From contig NC_083337.1 of NCBI RefSeq assembly GCF_019175385.1, forward strand, positions 49,700,938 to 49,764,937: a stretch of DNA of 64,000 nt, written 5' to 3'. Under the pieces are notes generated by a model. It made no database searches and had not been told where the DNA came from. It was given only the letters and a program-made list of their open reading frames with translations. Source of the DNA: Lycium barbarum. Taxonomy: Eukaryota > Streptophyta > Magnoliopsida > Solanales > Solanaceae. This document shows, one piece after another, positions 24,976 through 36,670 of this stretch (its first letter is position 1; every line of letters starts with the position of its first letter). The position numbers and the translations under genes are program-made.

Positions 24976-25763
24976 TACACTAAAATAAATAAAAAAAACC
25001 CACGGGCCACGGCTACAAAGGAGAGTTAATAACTGACTTTGAAGTGACTTGATAGTTCAAAAATTCATTAAATGGTCGTGTACAAAAGCTAATGTACACT
25101 TTATTTTGATAAATAGATACATCCTACAACAAAGCTGACAGCTCGATATTTCTTACCTCAAGTCATTGAAAACATTTGCATATCTCTATCAGAGTAATCA
25201 GGATTTAAAACTTGTGGGTTCGGAGTTCTAATTTTTTAATGTTAGTGAATTCGTAATTAATTATTAGTATATATTTAATAAAAAATTTAATACAAATATA
25301 TGATTCGGACAAAAGCAACTGGATTCGACCGAACCCACACCCAAAGGGCTGGCTCGGCCCCTGGTCTCTATATAGCAAGTAATTTTGCAAGTTCCTATCT
25401 TTACACTCGAAATTTCATTTGGAGTATCTCTAAACACTTCATTGAGATAAATTGAGAAACTAAATAAGAAAGAAACAACTGAACCTGAGCATTAAAGTAA
25501 ATATTTGTAATTTTATGTAGTAATTTTGGATCACGTGAACACATGATCTCTACGTAAAATTAACTATTTTATGTATATATTTTTTTAAATTCGTATAATA
25601 TTAACTGCTGGAACACATGCTACAAGAACGCTAAATGGTGCATTGGTTGAAGGTTGAGTTATACACCTAGAGGACTAGGGATGAATTACCACTTAATACA
25701 TTTATCTGTCTTTTTTTTTTTAGTGGTGAACTCATAATCTAGAAATTCTAGATTTGCCTCTGC
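24976..25763. other. Intergenic DNA with possible DNA-transposon remnants
   Basis: AT-rich and non-coding. Words such as GGGTTCGGAGTTC near 25216 and GATTTGCCTCTG near 25751 resemble ends of degenerate short DNA transposons, but no pair of ends could be matched. Confidence 0.4.
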
Positions 25764-25985
25764 TTCTTCCGTCCCAAACACATTTTTCTTTTTAGTCCGT
25801 CAAAAAAAAATGTCAACTTTTATTAGAAATAATTTAGTTCCCCTTTTACCCTTAATGAAGTTATTTATAATCACACAAATATTCAAGTTTTATTTTAGAT
25901 CACAAATTTCTAAAATATTTCTTTTTTTCTTAAATTTTATGACCAATCAAATTGTGTTAAGTAAATTTAAGACGGAGAGAGTAGT
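25764..25985. mobile_element. Possible second Stowaway-type MITE
   Basis: The left end has TTCTTCCGTCCCAAA and the right end, on the other strand, ACTCTCTCCGTCTTAAA. This is a short match to Stowaway-type termini around 220 bp of AT-rich sequence. No target duplication was confirmed. Confidence 0.35.
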
Positions 25986-26200
25986 CATTACCTGGGTGAT
26001 GTAGAACAAGACCCAATTGACCCACTATTACTTTTGAGCAAAAGGTAGAAGTGAGAAACGAGAAAAGGAAAAAAAAAAAATTAAAGATTGTGGAGGAAGA
26101 AAGTTGAGTTGCTCTCTAGCTTTCCCTTACATTTATACTGCACTGCTTAGGAACGTCCCCGATATTGCATAATACGGGCTGCTAATTTATTATTAGGAAA

Positions 26201-26790
26201 AACATCCACCAATGTTATTATATTCACGAAGAAGCATATATTGATGAAACAGATGATGTGCTAGAGAGGCTGGGGTCCTATGGGAGTTGGAGCAATTGGT
26301 TATTTTCATATCAAAAGAATTGTTTTTTTTATTCCTTTTTTGGAGCATTTGGTGGGAAAGATTTGAAGACAATGAAATGTTAAATAAACAATGAAAATCA
26401 TGCTATCCTAAAAGATTTGGACCCACTCCTATGGGTAACCCATGTTTCTTCTTTATTAAAATGACAATTTATATTGTATTCAGTATTAATATATATATAT
26501 ATATATATAAACATCCACCAATGTTATTATATTCACGAAGAAGCATGTATTGATGAAACAGATGATGTGCTAGAGAGGCAAGGGCCCTATGGGGGTTGGA
26601 GCAATTGGTTATTTTCATATCAAAAGAATTGTTTTTTGTATTCCTTTTTTGGAGCATTTGGTGGGAAAGATTTGAAGACATTGAAATGTTAAATAAACTA
26701 TGAAAATCATGTTATCCTAAAAGATTTCCACCCATTCCTATGGGTAACCCATGTTTCTTCTTTATTAAAATGACAATTTATATTGTATTC
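26201..26790. repeat. Direct duplication of a 281-bp unit
   Basis: Copies at 26201-26481 and 26510-26790 both begin AACATCCACCAATGTTATTA and end ACAATTTATATTGTATTC. They differ at roughly a dozen positions. They are separated by 28 bp, mostly a (TA)n run. No function recognised. Confidence 0.92.
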
Positions 26791-26817
26791 CCTGCATTTT
26801 ATTTTATTAGTTTCTGG

Positions 26818-26836
26818 ACACGTGCATTGCACGTGT
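26818..26836. repeat. Perfect short palindrome ACACGTGC-att-GCACGTGT
   Basis: Eight-base arms with a three-base loop. GC-palindromes of this kind are common near Helitron 3' ends in plants, but the neighbouring CTRR terminus was not established. Confidence 0.5.
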
Positions 26837-26910
26837 ATCCCATACTAATCAGTATTAGTATTTTAATATATATATAACACAAAATCTGAAGGGGCAAACA
26901 TAAGTTCAAA

Positions 26911-27219
26911 TTGGTAAATGATAAACCTATTTCAACCGGTATTTATTGTCACCATGTAAAGTATTCCAATTATGAATATGTCCGCACTTCGTTAAAATCC
27001 AAAGGGAGAACCGCGGAAGGATTTGAAGCCAAAGGGATATTGGAGTTTTATGTTGTCCTTATCTTTGAGATACTTTTCATATTATACATGAATTCAATGG
27101 AAGACAAAGAGGTTGTCGATACTTTTTCTTTTAATGGAGGTTATGCGAGGTTTTTGAATATGTTGAATGTAAATGGAGTGCTTCTAATATTATTTAATAC
27201 ACCGATTGAAGCCAAATGA
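26911..27219 (+). CDS. Unrecognised 102-codon open frame
   Basis: ATG at 26911 to TGA at 27217. The product has a hydrophobic middle (FYVVLIFEILFILYM) and a mixed-charge remainder. I do not recognise it. Its surroundings are repeats, there is no sign of introns or a neighbour that explains it, and it may be part of a decayed transposon or chance. Confidence 0.2.
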   Translation: MVNDKPISTGIYCHHVKYSNYEYVRTSLKSKGRTAEGFEAKGILEFYVVLIFEILFILYMNSMEDKEVVDTFSFNGGYARFLNMLNVNGVLLILFNTPIEAK

Positions 27220-27900
27220 ATGGTGTGCACCGTTATAACATCAGTTACATGAAATATTATTAGAATAGAATAATAAATTGGAATAAAATCCACTAATGAA
27301 TAGGTGCTTTAAAGAAATGATCAGTTATGAAATTCACCCCATGACTTACAATCGTTATAATCTCCAGGTAAGTGTCTTAATTTTTTTTTAAAAGTGACTT
27401 TTAAGTTTTTTTAGCATTGCACATAAAATGGAAAAATTAGGGAAAAGATCAAAAAAAGGAGGAAAAATATAAATACCTTTCTTGGCCTATGAGGCATGCC
27501 ACATTTAGATTAATTAGTTTAGTGCACGCGCTTTGCGCATGATCAAAGTGAGTACCTCATTTGACAATAAATATATAAAAAAAAAATTAGACTTAGGTAC
27601 GAACTTTGTCGTTGATCCGTCGCTAAATTCCTCACAACTAACAATTTTTTTAATAATTCATTGCTAATCTGTCCGTAAATAGGATTGTCATTTCTTCAAT
27701 TTCGTAAAATAATTACTTTAGTTTCAGTTTGTAATTTGTAAAAAAAAATTCTGACCAAATAAAATTAAAATTTCCCAATGATTTTTCTTTTTTCTTCCAT
27801 GTTGCCTGGAGGAAAACTCGTATGACAAATAATTAAGAAAGAATTTAATTAGGTATAAACCTTTCACTTTTAATAGTAGTAACAATATATAGAAACTGCC
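27220..27900. other. Intergenic AT-rich DNA
   Basis: No gene. TTAGTGCACGCGCTTTGCGC near 27517 is a second short GC-palindromic patch resembling transposon-end hairpins. Nothing else is seen. Confidence 0.4.
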
Positions 27901-27905
27901 CTGAT

Positions 27906-28219
27906 TGTTATGAAATATAGGAAATATAGAGTATGGATGTCCACTACACAAATATAATGCCTCTTCCATTATCTTCCACCATCTTAATGGTTCTTCCACC
28001 ATCTTAATGGTTCTTCCATTATCTTCCACCATCTTAATGGTTCTTCCATTATCTCATATATTGAATGCATATGTAACACTATAAATAGAGACATAAGTTT
28101 TCATATGGAATGTACTTGAACACATCTTTGGATGAATAAGAAATCTCTCCTCTCTTGTCCCTCTATTTCTATTGTTTTCATCATTTACTATTGTTACTCT
28201 TTTAGCTTAATTTACAACA
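27906..28219 (+). repeat. 5' LTR of copia-1 (314 bp)
   Basis: Starts TGTTATGAAATATAGG and ends TTTACAACA. It contains three copies of a 20-bp unit close to TTCCACCATCTTAATGGTTC around 27974-28045, a TATAAATAGAG box at about 28080-28090 and an AATAAG near 28135. The TATA-like box followed by a likely start about 30 bp on fits a U3/R organisation. Confidence 0.97.
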
Positions 28220-28234
28220 CGTTATCAGCACGAA
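28220..28234 (+). promoter_or_regulatory. Primer binding site of copia-1 (atypical)
   Basis: CGTTATCAGCACGA directly follows the 5' LTR and is identical in copia-2 (from 35313), so it is the likely PBS. It shares only TATCAG with the usual initiator-Met PBS. Confidence 0.7.
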
Positions 28235-29439
28235 GCTCTCTAATTCTATTTGCATCGTTAGTTCGAGTTCGGCTTTCTTTCAGGTGAAGTCTTATTTATC
28301 TGTTAAGATTCGATAAATACTTAGTGGCAGATTTATTTGTTTTAAACATACTTACATTTGGTTTGTGGCTTGTGATCTTTCTGTGACACATACACTGAGA
28401 TTAATATTAAGCTACAAAGGATAACACGCTGAATCTTGAAACTTCAAAAGAGATATATTTTACCACCATGTTATGTTAATTGTGCAAGAATCTCTCACCT
28501 TTATTTCCTATACAGAGAGGTTATGCTATAAATTTTGCATTTAATTGATTAAAAGATGACAATACTATTCGTTTGTTCAGAAATCTACAAATGTGCTTTA
28601 GAAGGAAAGCCAAAAGGCAAGATTAAGAACTATAAAAGTTAACTAGAGTTTGATCACTGTCTTAATCACCAGGATACATACCTACACAAAAAATTGGCAA
28701 GATGCAATCACTCATACCAAGATACTAGGATCAAAGCAATTTCAAAACTTTGCTTCTCTTTGATGTTTTTATCATATGTTCTTACTAGACCATTGGAGAA
28801 GAAAAAAATGAAACAGGAAAATATTGAAGGGGACATGATCTTTAAGTATGAGGATATGGACAAATTAACAGTGACGAGAACATCTAAAAACAACAGCCGT
28901 ACTCGATGATATAGATAAACCACGCCAAGAAGAAATGTTAAAGTAGACAGAAAAACTAATAGAGAATGCAGAATGGACAACATATCATAGCACGGGCTGA
29001 CCAGCACTTCACCATGTCAATTTTAAAACTGATAATTGCAACATCACTATAAGATGACATCAAGGGACATAACTAGCTTTACATATATCACATGACAAAT
29101 AATGAGCAGTAAGAAGTCATTTCGATATACAAAAAAAAAATCGAATGAAAGGATTAGCCCGTCTAAACTTAGCCCACCTAATTTATTTAGATAGGACAGA
29201 AGATGTTTGTGCATCGAGGATATCTAAGCTTCAATGTTTTTCAGCAGACATTGCAAAATGATTATGAGGATTAAAACACACATGATATATTAACCGTACG
29301 AGTAATTTTTACTTTTGGTTGTGCATACTGTTTGTGGAAGAAAAAGGGTTATTGGTTCGTGGAAATAAAAATACTATTTTGAGATTATGTTATTTTTATT
29401 ATTTCTAACTCAAATATTTTTATGATAGTTTTGATCATC
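28235..29439 (+). other. Long leader of copia-1
   Basis: About 1.2 kb separates PBS and gag start. The first ~110 bp and last ~200 bp look like ordinary leader. The middle, about 28390-29220, looks like inserted or captured non-retroviral sequence; its minus strand has an open frame (29007-28708) for a product rich in hydrophobic stretches. No target duplication around the middle part was identified. Confidence 0.45.
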
Positions 29440-30495
29440 ATGTCGAATTTGTCAAAGCTTGAGTTTGTGGCACTTGATATCTCCGGAAAGAATCACCTAT
29501 CATGGGTACTCGATGCTGAAATGCACCTAGACGCCAAAGGTCTTGGTGCCACGATTACTCAAAATAATACAGCATCGAGTCAAGACAAAGCGAAGGCAAT
29601 GATTTTCCTTCGTCATCATCTGGATGAAGGATTGAAAGTTGAATACCTGACAGTGAAAGATCCACTTGAATTGTGGACTGGTTTGAAGGAAAGGTATGAC
29701 CACATTAAGGTAACGGTATTGCCCAGGGCTCGTTATGAGTGGATTCACTTACGGTTACAAGATTTTAAAACTGTATGTGATTATAACTCTGTTGTTTATA
29801 GAATTACGTCCCAATTGAAATTATGTGGGGATAATATAACTGACGAGGATATGTTGGAAAAGACTCTTACGACTTTTCATGCCTCCAATTTGGTATTACA
29901 ACAACAGTACCGTGAAAGGGGTTTTAAAAAGCATGCTGATTTGATATCATGTCTTCTTGTAGCTGAGCAGCACAATACCCTTTTATTGAAAAATCATGAA
30001 GCCCGTCCCACTGGAACTGCTCCATTCCCGGAAGCGAATGTGGTAGCAACACATGGCCCAACTGAAAGAAGATAAAATAACCGGGGCCATAATAATGAGC
30101 GTGGGCGTGGCAGGGGCAGGGGACGATATAATAATCGTCGTGATGGTGGTCACCATAAAAGGGAGAACAATATGGGTTATCAAGGCAATCCTTCAAGGAA
30201 CAACTGTCATCGTTGTGGTTTGAAAGGTCATTGGAAAAATGAATGCCGGGCGCCTGAACATTTTGTCAGGCTTTATCAAAATTCCTTCAAAAGAAAGACA
30301 AATAGAGGTGGTGCCTCTTCTGCTAATGCCCTGGTGGAGTCACACATGACTTTTAAAAATAACGATGAGGCAGGGCCTTCACGAAAATATGATGATAATG
30401 TTGAATCTAATTTGGCTTTGAAAGATGATGATTTTGATGGGCTTGATGATATTACTCATTTGGAAGTTGAAGACTTCTTTGGAGATCAAAATTGA
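29440..30495 (+). pseudogene. copia-1 gag, one in-frame stop
   Basis: The start is taken at 29440 (MSNLSKLEFVALDISGKNHL), the usual opening of this clade; an ATG six codons earlier is unlikely. The capsid part includes LWTGLKERYDH and the nucleocapsid knuckle is CHRCGLKGHWKNEC (CX2CX4HX4C) at about 30205-30246, preceded by an Arg/Gly-rich stretch. A TAA at 30073-30075 splits the frame; both halves stay in the same frame, so one base change explains it. The frame ends with an acidic tail (DDFDGLDDITHLEVEDFF) and TGA at 30493. The product would package element RNA in cytoplasmic particles. Confidence 0.93.
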
Positions 30496-30678
30496 GATTT
30501 GATCGTTTCACTGGGGAATGTGTTATGTTATTATTTTTATTTATGTGTTTTAAGTTGTCCTTATGTTGTTTTTTTTACGAGAAGTACGTAAGTTCTCTAT
30601 GTTGTTTTATTTTCAAGGATTAGTAATTAAGTTTTATATTGTTAGTTTCCGTATTTCTTACGATGTATTTTTGTTTTT

Positions 30679-33600
30679 ATGAAGATAAATAAAATTCCCC
30701 AGTCTTTAATTGGATCCAAGATGAGTAATGGAGATATGTGCCTTTTGGATAGTGCTACAACTCACACTATATTAAGAGAAAAGAAATATTTCTCTCATTT
30801 GGTTACGAAAAGGGCTTGTGTTAATACAATATCTGGTAGTACAAAATTAATTGAGGGCTATGGAAAAGCGACCTTATTACTACCTGGAGGAACAATATTG
30901 GCCATTAGTGATGCACTATATTGCAGCAAGTCTCGAAGAAACTTATTAAGTTTCAAGGTTATTCGCCAAAATGGCTATCATGTTGAGACTGCCAATGAAG
31001 GAAAGGTTGAGTACCTTTATATTATTACAATGAAAGCTGGGGAAAAGTTTGTGCATGAAAAATTACCCGCACTTTCTTCCGGGTTGTACCATACAAGTAT
31101 TGGTGCGGTTGAAACACATGTTGTAGTAAATAAAAGGTTTAATGATTCTAATGATTTTATCATTTGGCATGACCGGTTGGGCCATCCCGATTCTAGTATG
31201 ATGTGCAAAATAATTAAGAATTCACATGGGCATACTTTGAAGAACCAAAAGATTCTTCAATTTAAGGAATTCTCTTGTGCTGCTTGTTCTCAAGGAAAAT
31301 TGATATTAAACCATCAACAACTAAGGTTGGGATTGAATCCCCCGTATTTCTGGAACGTATACAAGGTGATATATGTGGGCCAATTCACCCTTAATGTGGA
31401 CCATTTAAATATTATATGGTCTTGATTGATGCATCTATAAGATGGTCACATGTGTGCTTATTATCAACTCGCAATATGGCTTTTGCGAGATTGTTGGCTC
31501 AAATAATAAGGTTAAGAGCACAATTTCCAGATAATGCGATAAAGAAAATTCGTCTTGATAATGCTGGTGAGTTTACATCTCAGGCCTTTAATGATTATTG
31601 TATGGCCACGGGAATAACAGTTGAACATTCGGTTGCTCATGTTCATACTCAAAATGGTCTGGCAGAATCAATGATTAAACGCCTACAATTGATAGCTAGA
31701 CCATTGCTAATGAGGACAAAACTTCCTGTTTCGGTATGGGGACATGCTATTTTGCATGCAGCAGCACTTGTGTGTATAAGGCCAACCAGTTATCATGAAT
31801 TCTCCCCATTACAATTGACTTTTGGTCAAGAGCCAAATATTTCCCATCTTCGAATTTTTGGATGTGCGGTATATGTTCCAATTGCTCCACCACAACGCAC
31901 AAAGATGGGTCCCCAAAGAAGGTTGGGGATATATATTGGGTATGAATCTCCTTCAATTTTAAAATATTTAGAACCGATGACTGGAGATTTATTTACAGCA
32001 AGATTTGCTGATTGTCATTTTGATGAATCAGTATACCCAACATTAGGGGGAGAACATAAGCAGTTGGAAAAGGAGATAGATTGGAATGCATTATCACTAT
32101 CTCATTTAGATCCTCGAACAAATCAATGTGAGCAAGAGGTTCAAAAGATGATTTATTTGCAAAATGTCGCAAATCAACTACCAGATGCATTTACTAATCT
32201 TCCAAGAGTTACTAAATCTCATATTCCAGCTGCAAATACTCCAGTTCGAGTTGATGTCCCGGTAGGACAAACGGTTAATGCAAATGAGTCTAGGCCACGT
32301 CTGAAACGTGGTAGACCAATCGGTTCCAAGGATAAAAATCCTCGAAAAAGAAAAGAAATAAATGATCAAGATGATCATCATGTGAGGGAAATTGCTCAAG
32401 AAGAGGTCCGAGACATAATAAATGATAATCCCACAGAGAAGGTCCAGATACTTCAAAATAATGATAGTGAAGAGATCTCGATAAGTTATGTCTCGACGGG
32501 GAAAAGGTGGAACCGAAATGATATTGTGGTCGACAATACTTTTGCATATAATGTTGTTGTTGAGATAATGCAACAAGATGAGGATCTTGAGCCAAAATCT
32601 GTTGATGAATGTAGATAGAGAAATGATTGGCCAAAATGGAAAGACGCAATTCAAGCAGAATTGACTTCACTTGAAAAACGTGAAGTTTTCGGACCAATAG
32701 TCCGAACACCTGAAGATGTCAAGCCAGTGGGGTACAAATGGGTGTTTGTGCGAAAACGAAATGAGAAAGGTGAAGTCGTAAGATATAAAGCACGACTTGT
32801 GGCACAAGGATTTTCGCAAAGGCCTGGCATTGATTATGTGGAGACATATTCTCCTGTGGTGGATGCAATTACCTTCAGGTATCTAATAAATCTGGTAGTT
32901 CGTGAAAAGCTTGATATGCAACTGATGGATGTTATCACAGCCTATTTATATGGCTCATTGGACCAAGAAATTCTTATGAAAATCCCTGAAGGATTCAAAG
33001 TGCCTGAAGCATACAAAAGTTCGCAGGAAACCTGTTCAATAAAACTTCAGAAATCTTTATATGGATTGAAGCAATCAGGGCGGATGTGGTACAATCGTCT
33101 TAGTGAATATTTGCTAAAGGAAGGATATAAAAATGATCCTATTTGTCCTTGTGTTTTTATAAGAAGGTATGGGTCTGAATTTGTCATAATAGCTGTGTAT
33201 GTTGATGACTTGAACATCATTGGCACTCCTAAAGAGCTTTCAAAAGCTATAGAGTGTTTGAAGAAAGAATTTGAAATGAAAGATCTAGGTAAGACAAAAT
33301 TTTGTCTTGGCCTACAAATTGAGCATTTGACAAATGGAATATTTGTCCATCAATCAACATACACTGAAAAAGTTTTAAAGCGTTTTTACATGGATAAATC
33401 ACATCCGTTGAGTACCCCGATGGTTGTGAGATCGCTTGACATAAATAATGATCCATTTCGACTTAAGGATAATGATGAAGAGCTCATTGGTGATGAAACT
33501 CGATATCTCAGTGCAATTGGGGCATAGATGTATTTAGCCAAAAATACCCGACCAGATATATATTTTGCAGTAAGTTTATTGGCAAGATTCAGCTCCTCCC

Positions 33601-34198
33601 CAACAAAAAGACATTGGAATGGTGTTAAGCATATATTCAGATATCTTCAAGGAACAATTGATCTGGGATTATTTTATTCTTATGAATCCAAGTCAGATAT
33701 GATCGGTTATGCAGATGCAGGATATTTATCTGACCCACATAAAACCCGATCTCAATCAGGCTATTTATTACATATGGAGGTACAACTATATCATGGCGTT
33801 CAATGAAACAAACAATATCTGCCACTTCTTCAAATCATGCGGAGATAATATCCATTTATGAAGCTAGTCGGGAGTGTGTTTGGTTGAGATCAATGACTCA
33901 ACATATTCAGGAAATGTGTGGTTTTCTTTTGAAAAGGGATATTCCAACTATATTATACGAAGATAATGCTGCATGTATTGCTCAACTGAAGGGAGGATAC
34001 ATTAAAGGAGATAGAACAAAACATATTTCACCAAAGTTCTTTTTTACTCATGATCTTGAAAAGAAAGGTGAGATAGATGTTCAGCAAATTCGCTCGATCG
34101 ATAATTTGGCAGATCTGTTCACTAAAGCATTACCAACCTCGACATTTGAGAAGCTGATATACAAGATTGGAATGCGTCGTCTTCGAGAATTAAAATGA
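30679..34198 (+). pseudogene. copia-1 pol: protease, integrase, RT, RNase H
   Basis: Protease has the active-site LLDSATTHTIL near 30737. Integrase has a zinc-binding H..H..C..C (HDRLGHPDSS, then CAACSQGK) and a core with Asp in MVLIDASIRWS, Asp in IRLDNAGEF and Glu in NGLAESMIKRL. RT spans about 32630-33520, with KARLVAQGFSQRPGIDY and the catalytic YVDDLNIIG. RNase H has YEDNAACIAQ and the C-terminal KHISPKFFF..DLEKKGEIDVQ. Lesions: a one-base loss near 31308, stop at about 31391, stop at 32616, stop at 33525 and a one-base shift near 33768. All catalytic acids I can see are retained. Pol is separated from gag by 183 bp with stops although both lie in one frame. Confidence 0.95.
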
Positions 34199-34330
34199 TC
34201 CTTTCATCAGGGGGAGAAAATACGCGCTGCACTCTTTTTTCCTTGGTCAAGATTTTATCCCATTGGGTTTTTCTGACAAGGTTTTTAACGAGGCAGCAAA
34301 TAATGCGTAACGAGCCACATATATGGACAT

Positions 34331-34341
34331 CCAAGGGGGAG
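34331..34341 (+). promoter_or_regulatory. Polypurine tract of copia-1
   Basis: CCAAGGGGGAG lies directly before the 3' LTR start TGTTATGAAA. The same position in copia-2 reads ACAAGGGGAG. Confidence 0.9.
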
Positions 34342-34635
34342 TGTTATGAAATATAGGAAATATAGAGTATGGATGTCCACTACACAAATATAATGCCTCT
34401 TCCATTATCTTCCACCATCTTAATGGTTCTTCCATTATCTTCCACCATCTTAATGGTTCTTCCATTATCTCATATATTGAATGCATATGTAACACTATAA
34501 ATAGAGACATAAGTTTTCATATGGAATGTACTTGAACACATCTTTGGATGAATAAGAAATCTCTCCTCTCTTGTCCCTCTATTTCTATTGTTTTCATCCT
34601 TTACTATTGTTACTCTTTTAGCTTAATTTACAACA
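34342..34635 (+). repeat. 3' LTR of copia-1 (294 bp)
   Basis: By direct comparison it matches the 5' LTR except for one A/C difference (at about 34595) and two rather than three copies of the 20-bp TTCCACCATCTTAATGGTTC unit. It is followed by the target duplication CTGAT. Confidence 0.97.
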
Positions 34636-34640
34636 CTGAT

Positions 34641-35102
34641 TAATTAATTTAATTATAAGTGCCGTGTATGGAAATTGCCGTTGGCAAATAGAAGTAAATT
34701 TTTTTTTTCTTTTTCGACTTCTATTAATAGCAAATTGAAAAAGCAAGTAATGTCTCCAATAGACAATTGTAAAAAGTATCCTTCTTTATTAAGAACCAAT
34801 TTTCGGATTTTTTTTCTTATAGCCATTCAATGAATATCTTTTCGTAATTGATTTATTTATCAGCCAAAAAAAAAAAAACCAAAAAAAAAAAAGGAAGAGT
34901 CCTACACCTAAAAGCAAGGGAAAGTGTTCTAAATTCTTAGGGAAAAAATTACTCGTGTATTACGGAATTAATACATAAATTCTAGTTGATTTTAAAGTAC
35001 TAAATTTTAGGGGAATAATTAAAAGTCTATTCCCAACTGTTATGGGAGATATTTAAATTATCATCTTGTCTTGTTTGAAATCTACTTTTAAGCATAAAAA
35101 CG
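34641..35102. other. Short spacer between the two copia elements
   Basis: AT-rich, with A-runs near 34866-34890. Non-coding; nothing recognised. Confidence 0.5.
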
Positions 35103-35107
35103 GGAAA

Positions 35108-35312
35108 TGTTATAAATATTATTTATTATTATGGATGTCTGTCTTTAGGAGAAATATTAGGGTTAGTGACTTTGGGATCAAGTTACTTTTTCCCTATAAA
35201 TATAGAGGTTCTCATTCATTGTAAATTACTCCCTAACAAGAGAAATAAAAGAATTCCTCTCTTCTCTCGTTCCCTATAATATTCTTCCTGCTTGCTTTAT
35301 TATTTTATAACA
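35108..35312 (+). repeat. 5' LTR of copia-2 (205 bp)
   Basis: Starts TGTTATAAATATTATT, ends TTTTATAACA, and is followed by the PBS-like CGTTATCAGCACGA at 35313. A CTATAAATATAGAGG box lies at about 35195. Confidence 0.95.
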
Positions 35313-35836
35313 CGTTATCAGCACGAGTCTCTAATAATTTACGAGCTGATTTTTATGATCTCCGACTGTAAGCAAAAGAATTTGCAATTCTGATTATTTC
35401 TGACAATCTGGTATGTTCTTATCTTGAATTTAGAGTGGTGCTTAATGTGTGATTGCCTCGTAGACGTAGCAGCCCAAACATAAAGTGAGGAAGTAATTTA
35501 TTTTGCTCTGCTAGATAAGTTTCCCTATACTTTTTACTTCGCAGTGTATATTTTGTTGTGGCTCACGTCAATTTTCTTGATCAATGTTATAAGGGTCTCT
35601 TTCTATTGAGCTAAAAACTGAATGCATGGGTAATTAATCCTTACTTAATTGATAATTGATTTGTCAAAAATTGTTTGGAGAATTGGACCCAACAGAATCC
35701 TTAGTAAACTAGAAGTGCAAAACATTAATTATAAACTTGGTTGATATTTTCTGTGGTTATCAACTTATAATTTATGGTTGCTTTTAAGAGATGTAGTTAA
35801 ATAGTAGAGTATTTGATGCAAAACTGTTAAACTACT
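35313..35836 (+). other. PBS and leader of copia-2, left part
   Basis: Holds the PBS-like CGTTATCAGCACGA and then AT-rich leader, up to the insertion point of the Tat element (target CTACT, 35832-35836). No open frame of interest. Confidence 0.7.
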
Positions 35837-36561
35837 TGTATACGGTAAAAATCGGATATATGTTAAATCGGTAAGACCGGAGACCGAGGGAAGAAAGGGA
35901 CAAGCATGTGCACGAAGACTTTCTTTCTGAACCAGAGGAGTGCTTGAACCGAAGCAAAGGAAGGGCATCATTTGGTCCGGCTTCTCCATAGCCGAGTTGG
36001 TCGTGGCCATTGGTCCGTTTAATCGTGGTCGTTGGTCCGTTTGATCATGGCCGTTGGTCCGGTTGATCGTGGCTGTTGGTCCGGGTGATCCGTTACACAA
36101 TTGCCACGCGTCAATACCGTTCTGCCACATTGTACTGCCAATCGTACGGGTGTCAGACCGTACGACCAACCTTATCCATTTTAGGGTTTTTCTTTATTCT
36201 TTAGGCCCTTATGTTGTATGAAGCCATGAGGGAAAACTATAAATAGGGGGTCATTATCCTACTTTAAGGGGTTGGCTTCTAAAACTCTATAACATTTGTA
36301 ATAGCAAATATATACAAACTCTCTCTCTCTCTCAAATACCAGATTTTGGTCCGGATTTATTGTGTTCATCTTCAGATTTGTGCAATCAAACAACATTCAA
36401 CATATTAACACATACGTTTAGCGCAGACCATCAATTACTATCTAGATTATTTATAGTTGATTACATTCCATTTTCTCTCAATCAAAGAATAGATTAAAGT
36501 TTACCACATATCCTATATCTCACTCATAAATTTAATTGATTATCCAAATTTGGGGTAAACA
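35837..36561 (+). repeat. 5' LTR of Tat element (725 bp)
   Basis: Starts TGTATACGGTAAAAATCGG and ends TGGGGTAAACA. It contains four copies of a ~21-bp unit close to GATCGTGGCCGTTGGTCCGTTT (about 35995-36083), CTATAAATAGGGGG at about 36238 and a (CT)n run near 36320. Confidence 0.95.
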
Positions 36562-36564
36562 GTT

Positions 36565-36582
36565 TGGCGCCCACCGTGGGGC
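36565..36582 (+). promoter_or_regulatory. Primer binding site of Tat element
   Basis: TGGCGCCCACCGTGGGGC begins three bases after the 5' LTR. TGGCGCC-starting sites are usual for Tat/Athila-type elements; which tRNA it pairs with was not determined. Confidence 0.8.
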
Positions 36583-36670
36583 TAGGATAATAGTGGTCTT
36601 TGATCTAGATCTCTATCTTACACGTCAGAATCAAAAATATCTTTTGTTCATCTCGAAAAAAACTGACCAA

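Larger units (their letters stand above)
27906..34635 (+). mobile_element. Complete Ty1/copia retrotransposon, copia-1 (6.73 kb)
   Basis: Both ends are flanked by the exact 5-bp duplication CTGAT (27901-27905 and 34636-34640). The order is 5' LTR, PBS, long leader, gag, protease, integrase, RT, RNase H, polypurine tract, 3' LTR; integrase before RT defines copia. The LTRs differ by one substitution and one 20-bp repeat unit, so insertion is recent. The coding region is nonetheless broken: in-frame stops at 30073, about 31391, 32616 and 33525, and frameshifts near 31308 and 33768. Confidence 0.97.
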
